This document shows positions 38,757-53,800 of a stretch of DNA of 64,000 nucleotides, piece after piece; within the stretch, counting starts at the first letter, position 1; each line of letters starts with the position of its first letter. A program made the position numbers and the translations under genes. The stretch lies in assembly GCF_047663525.1 (NCBI RefSeq), contig NC_092606.1, positions 2,974,501 through 3,038,500 of the forward strand. Direction: 5' to 3'. Under the pieces are notes generated by a model. It ran no database searches. It was not told where the DNA came from and was given only the letters and a program-made list of their open reading frames with translations. This stretch comes from Anas platyrhynchos (taxonomy: Eukaryota > Chordata > Aves > Anseriformes > Anatidae).

Positions 38757-38773
38757 TTTATTTTTTTTTTATT
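38757..38773 (-). terminator. INTS2: INTS2 distal poly(A) signals
   Basis: Two AATAAA hexamers on the minus strand (38757-38762 and 38768-38773), about 1.3 kb after the INTS2 stop. The BRIP1 promoter follows immediately. Cleavage would fall near 38735. Confidence 0.6.
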
Positions 38774-39653
38774 TAAATACAAATACAGCATATAAAATCA
38801 CACGACGCGAAAAAACAGCACGTGTTTTAATTATTTACATACATTACACGGAGATGACAAAACCAGCCCTGGGAGCCTGACGGTGTCTCACACCGAGGAG
38901 CCTGGCGCACAGCTGGGAAGCAGGCTCCACAACCCAGCACTCGTGTCTCTCACTCACTGTCCATCACAGGAAGCAGATGTACGCAAGGCTTTCTCAAGTC
39001 ACACTAAAGAATCAGACCGTTATTTCCGGAATATAAACTGGCTTAAATCAAAAAAATATTTTAATTAAGGATCCTGGATGTTGTCGTTCAAGAAACAGCA
39101 AATCTGGGCTGCCAAGCTTAGCAATCCAAGTGTGCTGAAGTACAACAGTCAATTCTGGCACAACAGCCAAACAATCTTCTTTCTCTGTTGCAGACGCATG
39201 TGCTGCCTCACGTAAAGCTTGTGTAAGCTTCAGGAACATTGCACCATAAACACCCTTCTGCAACGCCACAAAACATCCACCAAGGCTAACTGCTGCAGTT
39301 GTAAATGAAGGAACAACCAACTGCACGCAGTAAGCACAAAGGATTCTTCAGCCTTCTTGTTCACTGAGATGTGTGGAACTGCTTTGGTATGGCTGAAATC
39401 TGTCATCCCTTTCACTACAGGAAATTTAGCTGCTGGCACTGTCGCCTCCAACACTAATTTCTGTTTAAGCTTATCCTGATGACAACTTAAGGTACCTTTT
39501 TCACTTTATTCCTTTGAGACCAGTTTCAAACTTTCACTGAAGGCTGTCTGACCTTTAAAATTATTATCTCATGAATTGACACTTCGACCAATGGTTTGGG
39601 GAAAAAAAAAAAAAGTTAAATCTTTTTTGCTCTGCAACATCGTGGGACAGTCA

Positions 39654-39659
39654 TTTATT
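39654..39659 (-). terminator. INTS2: INTS2 proximal poly(A) signal (candidate)
   Basis: AATAAA on the minus strand in GCAAATAAATGAC context, about 400 nt after the stop. Would give a short 3'UTR. Confidence 0.4.
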
Positions 39660-40060
39660 TGCATTTTAGTAAAGCTTTCCAATCTCAATTTTTTTTTCAC
39701 CATCATTTTGCCATTTGCTCAATAAATTAAATACTCACTTCACAGTGTCAAGAAACCTTTTATGGGTGCATTGCTGTATCACAGAGTTGCACAGAGTGTG
39801 CAACCAAGCAAGCCTGAAAGATCACGCTTACTTTCCCTGGAAATGATTTACCCACCACAACAGCCTCAAAAGTTTTCACTGAAAGCAAAACAAGTCTCCC
39901 TGAATTATTATTCTCTTTTAAGAAGGTTCAGACATAACCGAATCCAGTGAAAGAAAAATTTCTCGTGCTCCAGCTCCTCGATCCACTTTGGCAGCTCTAT
40001 CCAAATTTAGGCACCATAGGCCATGGGACTAGCTACAGTATAATCTCATTTGCATTCTTC

Positions 40061-40230
40061 CTAAACTCCACTTACGCTCATGTTGATTATTTCAATGATA
40101 GTGCTCTCAACACACTGGCATAACTGAACATCAGGGTCCATACTCGCAAAATCCCTTGAACAGCTTTTGTAAGGTGAATCTTTACAAAGTCCTGACACTT
40201 CATTTGGTTTCTCTTTTAGTTGCTGGAGAC
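40061..40230 (-). CDS. INTS2: INTS2 coding exon 24 (stop codon exon)
   Basis: Coding part 170 nt, residues 1137-1192, RLQQLKEKPNEVSGL to EIINMSVSGV, then TAG at 40061-40063. The human C-terminus ends in the same motif with Ile instead of Val. Acceptor ttttatag. Confidence 0.96.
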
Positions 40231-43200
40231 CTATAAAAATAAATAAAAATAAATATTAAAAAAAAAAACATAAATAAGTTATCTGCCTCTTTGTTTCTTT
40301 TTATATACCCTCTTAATCTCTTAAACATAAATAGCATCAGAGAACACAGGATCACATGAATAGAACGTTTGTGTTAGACAGAAAAAAAGACAAAATTACT
40401 TGCTAAAAATCAACCAAATGATTTAAATAGCTGTATATCATCAGATAGCTCATTTGACTTTGCATTTCCAATGGACTAGGAAGACTTATATGACCATTAT
40501 GCCTCAGCTGAGAGACAGAAGCGTCCTATTGTTCCCAAAAGCCTTTGCTCACATTTTAACCTTGCACTATAACTGCAAATTCTATTGACAACACTTGCTT
40601 GCACAGATACATCTCACAATGATACAAATGGGGAAACAAAGCAAAAGGCTGGCAGTACAAAGCTTAATAAAAAGGGTGCTTTCAGCCCCTTCGGCTTCTA
40701 ATTTCTCCAACACAATAAATCCACTGAACCCTATCCCTTCTGTATTTACAAATCAACATTAGGACATTTCATATTGCATTTACTAAGCTTAAACTTTTGA
40801 AATATTAACATTATTTTCTCCCTAGGACCATGACATTACCTTTGAAATACAAGCTGCTTTACTTACGTGTAATAATTGGGTCAAAGTCTCTTGTCTGTGT
40901 AGCAACATCAGAGGCACAAACTTGCCCAATCTGTATCAGCAGAGACATAATATCCTCATACAAAGGAGGGAAGGCTTGACAGAATGACACCAAACAAGGC
41001 AGGGTTGGCATAAAAAAGGTATAGCGTTTTGATTGGGTTAAAACTATAAAGGAAAAGGAAATGGGTAAGTAAAAAAGCAACTATTATCATAATCCAGTCA
41101 AGAATTGTTGTTACTTTTACAATCATAATTAACACAGTGGTATTGTGGCAAAATTTTATTCAACCTAGACTAATCTAACTTCCACAACCAATGCATTAAG
41201 GAGTTGCTGGAATGCTTACCTGTGAGTAGGGTTCCCATGACATTGATAGCTAAACGAGCCACACTGAGAGATTTAGGTAGTGCGTACTGGATGCACAAAT
41301 ATGAAAGTAACTGGATAGCAAATATCTGTTAAGTAGGTAAAAAGCAAAAGAAAAATAAGCAAAAAGTTATAAATTGTTTTGCAATTTCAATCCCAAGCTC
41401 TTCATGTAATTTAGGAGTTAGTAAATATTCCCCATTTTATAGTCAGAAAATAAGAGCAAGTGAAATCTTAAAAACAGTTACTGTGAAATTTTTATGCTGC
41501 CGTATTAAAAAAAATCAAAAAATCAGATGTTTAACATTAAACAAACAGGTTTTCAAAATCTAAACCTTTATGCAAGTTCCTCTAGCTATAAAGTACCAGA
41601 TAAAATCTAAGAAGGCAAAACTTCTGCCAACTGTTATATAGGCAATATATACAAAAAAGTTGTTATTCAAAGTGCTTTTATGTTCTTGAAAGTAACATTG
41701 AAATGCATGAGCATTTCCTAAACAAGTGTACACACACGTCAGCGGAGTCATCACAATCCCAGATTTGGTGGGAGGGCTTTTAATCTAAGGTGAAAGTGCT
41801 ACCGATACTACCTTAATATACTGGGCAGGTTAGAACGAGACTTATTTTTAAGTGATCCTTTTATTTTCTCCCCCTAACCAATACTGCATCAGCATTAACT
41901 ACTTCCAGTGACTCCCAAACGAGACGACTGCACAGTACCTGTTTTTCAAGTTCAGGCTGGGCAATGAGCTCAGGTATGAAATCCAGACAGATGTGCATTG
42001 ATGGAATCCCTGCCACTGTCAGTGCCAGAAGTTCGCACGGATAACCCTGTGGGATTAAGGAAAGAAAACAGATATGCCCAAGGTGTTTTAAAAATTCTGC
42101 TTCAATTGAAGTTTTAAATTAGATCTGCATTATTGCTTTTTTTCAAAACAAATATAACTCACTTTTGTTCAGAAAGACAAGCAACAGGCCTATACCCCCA
42201 AGGCAACATGAAGTAGGCTGGGTGACACACCCAGGGTCTGAATCAGTTCTTTATCCACAGGACTCAACCTATTATTTGCATATAAATTCCTTTTCTGCTC
42301 CCCAAACTAAACCAAGCTGCATAGATTCTTTTTCTTTTGTGTCCTTGCCCCGTGTTCCAAACACCACTATAGGCCCCAACTTGCTTATTTCACAACTGCA
42401 CTATTACAACTTTTCCAGTCACTTAATCAGTTCCAGGTCAAGGCAAATTAACCGCTTTTAAAGAGACTACCATCTGGCAATGAGAGATTTAACACATACC
42501 AAAAAACATATTTATATAAAAAATTTGCTAAGCTTCCCCCCCCCTTCTTTTTTGTGAAGGCCTACAGCTGCTGTGGCAGGGGCATCCTTTCTCCTTCCAC
42601 TCTAAAGAGATAAAGTGTGCCCTAGCAAAAAGGAAAGATAAGAAGTTGATATTTGCAGCCAAATTACAGTTTTGAATAATGGGTATATTAATTCAAGAAC
42701 ATGGCCAGAAAAACACTAAACCACACAAGATGTGGAACAAGTAATTACAAGATGAGTACGCCAGTTTTCTTTGGCCTAGAATGGACACACTACTTCAGCA
42801 TAAATAATGGCAAAGGCACAAACAAAGCATGTGTTTAATGATGAAGAACAGGCATAGTTTAGCTGCTCCCCTCTCAGCTACAACACCGAACAAAAGCACT
42901 GAAATTTGGTGGAAATGTGGGTACTACAAATTTGGGAAGATGGGAAAAAGAGGAGTGTGCTTTTGTAATTTGTGAGGAACACAACAATAGCATCCAGCAT
43001 TCTTTGACCACTTCACTTGGCTCTCTCCTAACCGGAAGAAACATGAAAAGAACTAAAATAATGCAAACCAGACCTGGAAATGAACTAGTTTTACTATGTT
43101 GGGGTCGGCTATATACATTTGATGCAGCAGACAGCAGATCAGACACTGGACTTCTCGAAGATTGCACAGCAAGCTATCTTCTTCTTCCTCTAGTTCTGGA

Positions 43201-44825
43201 CTCTTAGGACCTGAGGTACTCTGAACACTCTTTAGCAAACTGTATGTATTACTGCCCTGAGTTTTCTCATCTTCTGTCGGTAAGCAGATCTCTAGAAGAA
43301 TCTGCACAGCAGCGCTGTCCTGTGAAGAAAATAAGCAACAGAGCACACATAAAAAAAAGAAAATAGAAACAAAATACAAAGTAATGACAGTTTAAGAAAC
43401 TAAAGGCTGCCACATGGCTAGAATTTCTGGCTATAGAACGTTTTTCTATCGGAAAAGAAAACCCACAACTCAGTTCAAGAATCATAAACCCTAGAGAACA
43501 TTAACAAATTATCTGAACAAAAGCTTAAATCCACCAGATTATTGTAACCACAGGTCAGAACAATCTTTTCAAGGGAATCACGTACTGTTTCAAAATACAT
43601 CTCCAACAGCCCCCTAAGGCATCCAGATCAGCCAAAAAACACTCATGGCCATGCAATTCACATAATTTGGAGGGGACTATGCTACCCATTTAAGTATAAA
43701 ACCTCCATTAACTCAAAAACCATCTTCTAAGAGGGATTCTAGATGTGCCATTCTTCCAGACAAAGGTAAAAATACAATGTCTGTGAAACAGGATTACCCA
43801 AGAACTCCCCCAAAAATAGTCAACAATCTGAATGCAAGAATAAAAAATAATAAAAAAAAAAAGAAAAAAAAAAAAGAGACAACCTTTTTATTTATTTTCC
43901 ACTTCTGTATTTGTTTTGTGATTGTCTTTCCTCATGTCATTCAATATCCATTCCTCCCCCTTACCTGAGCAGCAAGCAATGCATTTTTTAATTCTTCCCT
44001 TGTAACTTCTGGGGCTTCTGGACCCATTGCATTATTTTGGGATGGCCTAATGTCCTGTTCTGCTGTTTCTTTTAGGTGAGAATTGAGGTAAGCTTTCGAC
44101 GCAAGAAGATATCCATTCAACATGTGCAAAGTTATATCCATCAGAGGAGGGCTCCTAATGTAGGAACACATACAATAAAGTCGTTTCAGTAAGCAGAATA
44201 GTAAGATAGTAACAATAAAAACAAACTTAAAAGAACTCCAAAAGGATTCACTCGATTGTACTTTGGTCCATACTAAAGCTGCTTTCTCCAACACAGCAAA
44301 ATACTAAAGGGCACAAGCCTTTCTGCTGTCCTGCCACTCAGTCCTTCTTCTCTCATGCACGCATATGCATGCATACCCTCTACACAAACAAGAAGCTACT
44401 TCAGAGAATAACTTCTGACAAACAAAGGAAACTAGAAAAAAATCTGCTATACGTGAATTTAAACCAAAATAATGATCTGAATGATGGAGAAAATATAAGG
44501 CAGGGAAGCTCTAAACAACTGCTTCCACAATACCAACATGATGGTTTTCAAATCACATTGCATTATAAATCTCTCTGACAGTTTTAGAAGCTTGGGATTT
44601 TCAATTTGCAGCCAGGGCTGAATGGACATACATTTAAATATTTCTCCTACGGGTTGGCATTAAAGATGTCAGCAATAGAAACTTCAAGTCCAGCAGAGTT
44701 GTAGCAAGCCTAATGAAAATTGGATTAACAGCTCAATTGCTAAAAGGCAGGGGGGCAGATGCATACCAACAATAATATGAAGAACAAATCAAGATGATAC
44801 TAGCCATTTATTATGAACAGAAGGG

Positions 44826-44858
<33 letters not shown>

Positions 44859-47800
44859 CAACAAAAGGGGCAAAAATAAACCACAACTGACAGAAGACGT
44901 GAAAAAGAATACAAAAAGGAAAAAAGCTAGGGGTTGAAGTACTTTTACAAGCTGGTCTGCTGCTATCAATTATGATCATTTCTACTACTAAAATTCTCAG
45001 CTTGTTCTTCTATATCAAAGCCACAGTGCAGCTTTACACATCCTCCTCTGTCATCACTGACAGCTACAGGAAGTAATTTCTCTGCACTGCTAAAAGACTT
45101 AGTTGAAAAATGAAGCAAGTCTACCTCTGTTACATACAACCAGCACCTGCTGGCAGAAACCACTACCCAAAAAGAAAATATTTACAGGTCCATGAAGGAT
45201 GTCAAAAGACAACTGTGAAGTGGAAGCATGCTACAGTTACAACCACCACCACCACCATGTGGCAGCAGCCATTTTAAGCATGCTGCAATGTCTAGAACAA
45301 ATTCACACACACAAATCTAAAATGGATGATCTATGTGCAAATCACAGTTTCCAAAATAGAACTACATGTAGGGCTGTTTAACAAGACACTCAGCTGGACA
45401 ATATGACATGCTCAAACAGCGTGCACAGTTCACTGAATCCTCAGACCAACAAGCTTAATACAAGAATATGGTGCAGCAAAAGATGGATCTTAGAAGCTCG
45501 TAAGACTAGTTTGAAAATATTTCAAAGTAATGAACCTTTTTATTTTTTTATGAGACATCTTTATGTACAGCACTCAGTATGTATCAATATAAGTACCGCA
45601 GAGCATAAAAAGCTAAAAGAGATGCTTACCTATGAACTCTCTGATCACATCTTAGTACAATCAAAGGATCAATCATCAGATCATTCTGAGTGTATTTCTG
45701 TTGTCGGACTATTTTTACTGAAGGCTGCAGAGCATTAACAGTCATAACCCATAACCTAAAATGAGATTGTTTCAAAGTTGTTTTTTTTGTTTGTTTGTTT
45801 TTTCACTAGATAGTCCATAAGAAAAAAAAAGGATTTGTTTCCTGCTGTTCACAACAGCAAACTAAATGGTATTTTGAGCCTACCTTCTCGGCATCACAGT
45901 GTTAAGAACCATCCAAAGTTTATTGACTGTCTGAAGAATCCTCCGAGGGACTCCAGCATTCAGCAAGCAATTCATATTTGATGTCAATACTTCTGCATAT
46001 GGGATCAATTCACCAGCAGAGAGAAGTGTTAAGTGCTCTAAAATCTGCATCAGCTGGGTATGATTTCCAGGCAGCATGGAAAATGCTATAAAACAAAGAC
46101 AATGGTAAAACTGGACTTATGACATTTTTGATGACTTCTTGACCTGAGGACTCCTAAGTTAACGAGCTTGCAGCAGAGTATTTTGTTTGATCATACTGCA
46201 TTTGCATAAAGAAATTAAATGACTACGCACTTCCAAACCCACTATATTCCTTCCACCAGTTTGGAAAGAAAATTGCTTACTTCAAACAAAGCTTTTACCT
46301 TCCTGGAGCTGTTTAGGAGAATGATTCTTTGCAATGTTTGTAAGAAGCATCCTCCTCAGTAAGGCATCAGTGCCGGTGATCTGTTCCTCACAGATCCAGT
46401 CCTCCACGATGCAGAGGTGAGGGTAGTTAGTTGCAAGAAGGCGTAACAGTGCAGAATGCAAGCCTTTAAGGGCATTAAGAAAGTATACGCTTTAGATTTA
46501 AATAGTTACATTAGTCACCTGAACACATTTGTGCCTACCATTTCAACAACAGATCTTAACTGAATCACTGACAAAATGTTCAACGAGCTTGCATGTTTAG
46601 AGCCTGAAATTCTACCTCCAACAGAAAGGAAAAGTTCCATTTTGGAAAGGTGGGAGGACCCTACAGCAGCTTTTAAACTTAGCCTGAAACAATTATAAAT
46701 TCTCAGGTAATTCCCACGCTAACTACTCTAGAAAGAACTACCCTCCTCAAACTTTCACGGTTACTCTTTAAATTTATCTATAATTTCACTAGTTACTATT
46801 GACACAGTTTAAATGAAACAAAAAGGCAAGCACACTATGATACAACCAGCAGCAGAAGAGCTGGAAACAAGCTTAGCTTTCTTTCTTCATCGACATTAGA
46901 CTTTGATGCACAGATGTACCTCCCAGTTCCTGCTGCAGTCCTTGGGCCTGCCGGATGAGGTACTTGATTGGAATCTGATCCATTAAGGCTGAAGAGTAAG
47001 ACTTGGGTTTTCTTTGCATGGCAGCTACAAGGGAATGGGAAAAAACCCACACATAACAGTTACAGTGTGAAAAAAATCTATTTCCCCAACTGAATTGGTA
47101 AGGAAAATGTAAGGCATTAGCCTCTATATTATTCAATTAAAATAGAGAAAACCCCTAATTGCACACCTCATTCCTGGTAGAGCATTAAACTACGTCCTTT
47201 AGGAAACTATTTCTGTGAACATTTCCATTTAAAGACTTCCCTGTCATTTAGATTTTTCATATCTTCATACTATTTTTGATCATGTCCAACTGATTTTGAG
47301 ATCATACTTAAATCTGCACTGTTTGTATTCAACATTAAAAAAAATAGATATAAATACTGTGTTTTCATTGAAATGAAATTCAGTCAGTAATGTACACAAC
47401 ATTCTTTTACAACTGATAAAGCCCCAGTTTGAAAGATAGAAAGGGATCATTCAGCCTTGCCAACTATAAAATTATAAAATTGCCAGCCCAAAGAGATTTG
47501 CTGAGTTTGCTAACACATGAACAAATGAAGATCTAAAGTGATTAAGAAGTCTTAGCTAATTGTTTCTAGATTTATCACATGGTCAAAAATATTTATAAAA
47601 ATATAGAAATACATTTATATAAATGTAAATAACTTTTTGGCCAGCTTGGACCTTTTTCAATCTGGAAAACCAACTACTCAGCTATGGATTTTTAGCAGAC
47701 AGTTTATCTGCTTAATTTCTATGGTAATGCTGTATGTACTACAAGAATCTAAGCTTTTCATACTGTGCTTGAATCTGACAGCAACATAAATTTTTGGCTA

Positions 47801-50800
47801 TTTTAAGAATCCCTCTAGTTGCATCAAATTTTTAGATTGTTATTTTTCAGAGATTCATTCACATATACCTAGTGTCTTCGTGTTTGCCAGAAGTGCTTCT
47901 TCGTATGACAGGACATAGTAGAGGACGAGCAATTGTGTTGTGATGCTGTAACGCTGAGTAAGACGAGTATTTTCTCCCTGTATAGAAAACCATACAAATG
48001 TCATGTTGCATTCCTTATTCCTGAGAACAAAAATTTGTATTTACCTGCAAATATGAAAAAAGATAAAGTAATAAACCTTGTATAAAAATATCAAGCCATA
48101 GGAGGTCCAAGCTGAAAGTTGCAGTTTTTTTTTTTATTTTCTTAAAAGTTTAAAACCTAAAAGGTATTTTTGATGTCAATATACTAAACCACACATACAT
48201 TGACATGAAAGTACATGAAAGAAACAAACAAATCATTTACCCCAGTGAGTCCCTGGAAAACATTCAGTATCTCCTGTTCCGTGACAGGCTGATTTGTGGC
48301 TTCTGGGTTGGATTTTGATGCAGGAGTAAGAATAGAGTTAATGTAGACATCAATTAGAGGAAGCAGCTGAGGATGGAGTGGAGTGGTGGTTTCACAGAGC
48401 TGCCGATAGATCCAGTCCTAGAAAAAAACATGCCACCATATTTAGTTTCAAAGCTGCCAGGTAATTCTTTTGTTTGCAAGTACATTCCTTTTTAACTGGT
48501 TACAAAAAATTGTATTGAATGAGGTTTTGACTTTGGAAAGTATCATACCTGTTCTGAGTTGAATGTAGTCATAAACTGCATATCCAAAAAGACCTTTCTC
48601 TGCTCTACACAGATCTACCAATAAAGCTTGTCCTGTCTGAAAACATTGCTCAGACTACGATTTTAGCACATAAAGAGGACAGGGAGAACCTTCTAATTAT
48701 ATATAACTTAACTATGTTCAGAATCCTGGATTACAGAGCTATATAACTAGGTATCCTAACTCAATACACGGACAATTCTTAGGTATCCTAACTTAATACA
48801 TTGTCCTTTCTTAAATTGCATGGTCATAGACAGTAAGATTCATTAATAACTCTGTTCATATTGTAACTTTTTAGGCAATTCTACCACAAAAAATAAAGCC
48901 TGCAAAGCCTAGTCAACATCCAAAACAAAGAACAGAAATAAAATGAATATCATACCTTAATGGATACTTTGTGCTTGGTGAATGACCGGCTTCTTAAAAG
49001 CTGGTAAATGCAGTGAATAGGTAAAAAACCAATAATGTTGGCACTGAGATTGCCTGTAACCGGCACACGAACTGCATGGGCTGTGACAACCTAAAAGAAA
49101 GTTATAATTACCAAGAAAATACCACAAAAAAAATATATATCACTATATCACAACGTATCTGCACAATGTGACAAAGTTACACAGCTGCATCCTTTCAGGC
49201 ATTTATTTATTTTTCATTGTTTGGTAGCTGAAGAATACTTTTACGTAGTTTAATACAGTATATGCTAAATTGTAGCACATATACTACACTTATAAACAAT
49301 TTCCTGTTACTATATTTTTATGTCATTCTAGACTATTTTTCTCTTTTGCTTTCCCATTATTTTAAAACAGCCTAATGTTCAAAACACATTAGATCACTGT
49401 ACAAAAAGAAAAGGCCAAAGTTCTTCATTATAGGGATGGTGCAATTTCTTGTAGGTCAAACCAAAGCGATTAAAGAAAAAAAAAGCAAAGGAAAAAAAAT
49501 AAAGGCTTAGACTTCAAATACCTGTTCAGTGAAAATCTCCTGTGTGAAGATTGTCTTCATTCTGCTCAGAGAGCTGGGCTTTATAACAATCTGAAACAAA
49601 CAAACAAAATTTTAAGTTCTAGCTTTCTTATAAGTTCTGTAAATTTATTTTATTAACTATTAACTTTTTAAAATTTGTCTTCATTGTAGTACAAGGAAAA
49701 GATTCACATATCTAAACTTGACATGTAAAACAAACCCGATTTTCAAACATCACAAGTTCACGACTCTATGTATTCCTCATCTTGCAATCTAACTAACTAG
49801 CTTAACAATTGGTTGAAGCAAGTCTCCCTTGATAACTTATAAAAGTGAATTAAGTATTACAGATAGATATTTCTTTAAACTGTTTAAAATAAAACCTTTG
49901 CAGATCAGTTTGGAAACAACATCAATTCATCTTCTTTAAAAATAATTTCTTGTAAATAATGATTTCAACAAGTCAACTTTTTTTGAAGGTACCTTTTATC
50001 ATAACATTCCTCTGTACCAAGTGTTATGCACAGTATGATGTGTTTCTAGAGGAACTAATTTAAGTTAGTTACTCATTTATTGGGTATATGTTTACTCGGG
50101 TACATTAGCAAAACCAAAGTTTTTTTTATTAAAATTAAAGTAAATACAATAGTATAAATTCACAGTAAGAAAATTAATTTTAACAGAGAAATGTGTGTGT
50201 TAGTAACAGCTTAGGACTTACCTTCATTCCCAAAGTGGAGCAGACCAAATCAATGATAGCGCTGAGCTGATTACTGTGGAAATACATGGCTACCAAGAGA
50301 AGCATCTCTCCAAAGGAAGCAGACACACCAGAAATGCTATGATACCAAAAAGGAAGAGTTAATTCCCAACAAGACATAAGTAAATATGAGAATAATAGAG
50401 ACACTAAAAACAAAAGAAGCCTGCTCTCACCTTTCAAAGTAAGCTTCTTCCTTTATCATCCAACTAAGCCACATTACCATGAGTTGCTCCTGTTCGGGTG
50501 TACTGCACAAAGAAATTACAGAAAAGATCCATTTCCCAGGAATTTCAGTTAGTTTAACTAACAATTACTAGCAGGAAAAAAAAATTAAAAAAAGAGTATT
50601 TGAGGAATCTTATACCAGGATACTTTCTGACACTGTCTACTTAGCATCAAACAGCTGATAAGCACTGATATTTAGCATGAACTTCGAAGTCTGGGCAAGA
50701 GTCCAGCTGTCAGACAATTTCCTGTCTTGAAAGCACACATCAAAAAGCTACATCCATTAAATAACTATGTTGCTACTTTTTTGAATAAGGTCCCTAAAGA

Positions 50801-53800
50801 ATTTAGTCATAAATATGTTCAGTGGAAAAGTAACCGGTAAGGCCTACTTTAGCCTTCAAAAACCATTCCAAACTAAGCCACTGCCAATACTCCCCTCAAA
50901 AGATTGGTTACCAGCACGTGGGTGAGCGTGAAATAAATCCCTTCAACTAATGTAGGGAGATTAGTATAAAGAATTAGGAGAGAAAAAAACTGTGCATCTC
51001 TGGAGGTCATTGCCTTAACTGTATTAGAACAGTAATATCTTCACAAAACTCCTCCTTTATTGCAGTACCTGACAAGGGTGGAGAAGGCCAGAAGCATACA
51101 AAAGGAAAGAGAAACGAAGCGAACACCAGCTGGAGTTGCAGGAGGCCGGCTGGTCATCAGCTGCAGGAGCTGCTCAGCTTCTTCATCAGTTGGTCTGAAG
51201 GGGGAGGAGAAAACACTGAGCATTTAACAGGGATTTCCAACCTCATCAGAATGGTTAAAGATTAAGGTTTCTCTATTATTTAATCTGTTTATCAAGTTAC
51301 TATCAATATACGAATATCTAGATTAACTGGCACTTCTCTTTGAACTGAAGAATCCCAATAAAAATCTCTGCTAAGAGATAACAGTGAGAAAACTTCCCCA
51401 GGCCATAAGCATGCCTATTGGTACAACACACTTAAAACCAAAACTAATGTTGTATGAAGATGCTACATTAGCACTCTCTAAAACGTAAAACCATAGCAAA
51501 AGAAATTCAAAGTTCATACAAAGTACGTTGCTAGACTATTCAGCTGTTCTACACCTTTAGGCCTAGACTTACTTTAATGAAATCTGTAACACTGATTTTG
51601 CAGCATTAAACAGAGGAACACACTTCATGCATTAATATTATTTTAAGTTAAAAAAAATGATAGACAGTGAGTAAAAACATATTAAAGAGCATTAAAACAT
51701 TCATTACTTCAGCCCAGCTATTCCCATTAAAGCACAATAGAGACGTAACAATGCGCTGGCTTTCACGACATGCTCTTCCTTCAGTCCCGAATACACGGAC
51801 ACATTTGGCTCCATATCAACATCTGCTTCTTCAACAATGTGTGTGCTGCGAACCGTGGGAAGGATTCCCATGAGCTCCAGGAGCAGCTGCCTTCTCATTT
51901 GCCAAAGCACAGAACTGATATTATCTCTTTTTCTCTGTGTAAGAGGTTAAAAGAGGAGAACAACAATATAAAATTAATCTTATCAGACACTATATTATAG
52001 AAGAGCTTCCGTAATTCAAGGGAAAAAAAAAAAGAGAGAGAGAATGGGAAGGACTGAGGTTTTGTTTGTTTGTTTTAAAGAAAATTTTCTTTACCAGGGG
52101 AACGTGCTACACATGTATATCTTACCTGTTGGCCATTTCGGATAAATGTTCCAAACCAAGTTCGAACCTTTGCATTTGTTCCAAGTAGCAAACCGCTCAC
52201 AAAACACACCAGGTCACTCACTCCATCGTCCGAAGATTCATTTTTGGTGTGATCCAAGGTCAAAGCTACACCAAGACCTGGTAGATGGCACTCTTCTACC
52301 TAGATAAAATGTCCAGGCTCAATTATCTTTTTAACATTACACTAAGATGACAAATAATATTCATGTCTTGTCTCGTGACAGATGAGTTACAGGCTTACCA
52401 CCATGCCTCGGACCCTGAGAGCTTGGGAAGGGTTCATTTTACACAGGTGACGGAGTGCTTCTGTTCTACGACGGCCTCCAACACTTTCCTCATCCTGCCG
52501 TTCACCATTCTTAATCAAGCCTCTACAGACTAAATATCCAACAGGAGGAGTTAGTAAATCTGACCTTTCCAACAGAAAGTCACGTATCCATAAACACAAA
52601 GCCAAGCCATTTTGTTTGGCTCACTATGATTTATTAGCACAGCTACTCCAAGAACTGGTGATTAACACTGAGTAGGACAAACAAGGAAATGGTCTTCCCC
52701 CTCTGAGAAATTACAGGATCTTTGTAGATTTACACATCATCTATTTATTACTTATATACTTTATCTAATACAACCTGTGCATCTGGCAGCCCTAGAGACT
52801 GAAATCTTACTGCAGGGTACAGGATACTAAATGGGCAATGTCAATACAAATCTTTCACACCATAATATGGCTCAATCTGAAGGACAGGTACTATTAGCAA
52901 AGCTAGACCAGGTTCATCATCCCAGTCATTCACTGCCTTTAAAAAGGTGACCAACAGATGAGAAGCTGCAACATGCACACAGCGAGTCTACAGTCAGGCT
53001 GCAAAAAGGGGAGTGAATGTGATGAGAAGGGGAGGCCTATCAGCATCTCTAAGCATAAACGCATTCAATTACATTTCATAAGCTAAGCACTCATCAGTTC
53101 AAATACTCACAATATGTGGTTTAGCCTAGAATGAACTTCATTGCTATAAACTATTTCAAATCTTTATTTTTAAGCTGGACAAGAAGAAACTAACTCACCC
53201 TCATTAAAGCTATCAGGAACATTGGCCACCAGGAGGCAGAGGAACCAGGCTCCATTTTTAACATGCAACAGAGCTTCTGCTACATCAACTATGGGCAACA
53301 GTGACGGCAACTCTGGATAAAAAATTTTAGAAGTTACAGAGTTTCACTATGAAACAAACAAAAACTTGAATTTAATATGCTGTTAAGTAACATATCAAAC
53401 CAATGAATGAAAAAAAAAAATCTGTCATTTATTCCTCTTTCAAAAAGCTATACAGCTGAGATTAACCTTAAATCAGTCACAACAGGTCAAAAAGTTTCGT
53501 TTTCTTTTAAGTTTGTATTTCTTTTGAATTCATAACTTCTTACAAAATTAATACAAATGGAACATATTTGTAGTTTTTATATCTATATATATACCTGCTT
53601 GCAAAATACAGAGAACATCTGCTGCCTCTTCCAGATAGACAGGACTCTCAAAGAGCTCCGAAGACTTGAGAAAAAATTCTCCATTTGATTCTGACACCTG
53701 CAAAGCATTATTCATCATCACTGAACAAGTTTTAGGAAACAATTTGTCTGATCAGACTTCCCTAGATTGAAATTCAATAGATTTGATCTATTAAAACTGC

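Larger units (their letters stand above)
38740..40060 (-). other. INTS2: INTS2 3'UTR
   Basis: About 1.3 kb from the TAG stop to the distal poly(A) signals. Several 60-90 codon frames here have no homology and are not genes. Confidence 0.7.

Noticed and set aside
12417-44858. Long poly(A) runs (12.4, 26.2, 44.8 kb) as processed-pseudogene tails
   Set aside because: No gene body or target-site duplication next to them; simple low-complexity runs.
45403-45738. 111-codon plus-strand frame
   Set aside because: Antisense shadow of INTS2 exon 18 and its flanking intron.
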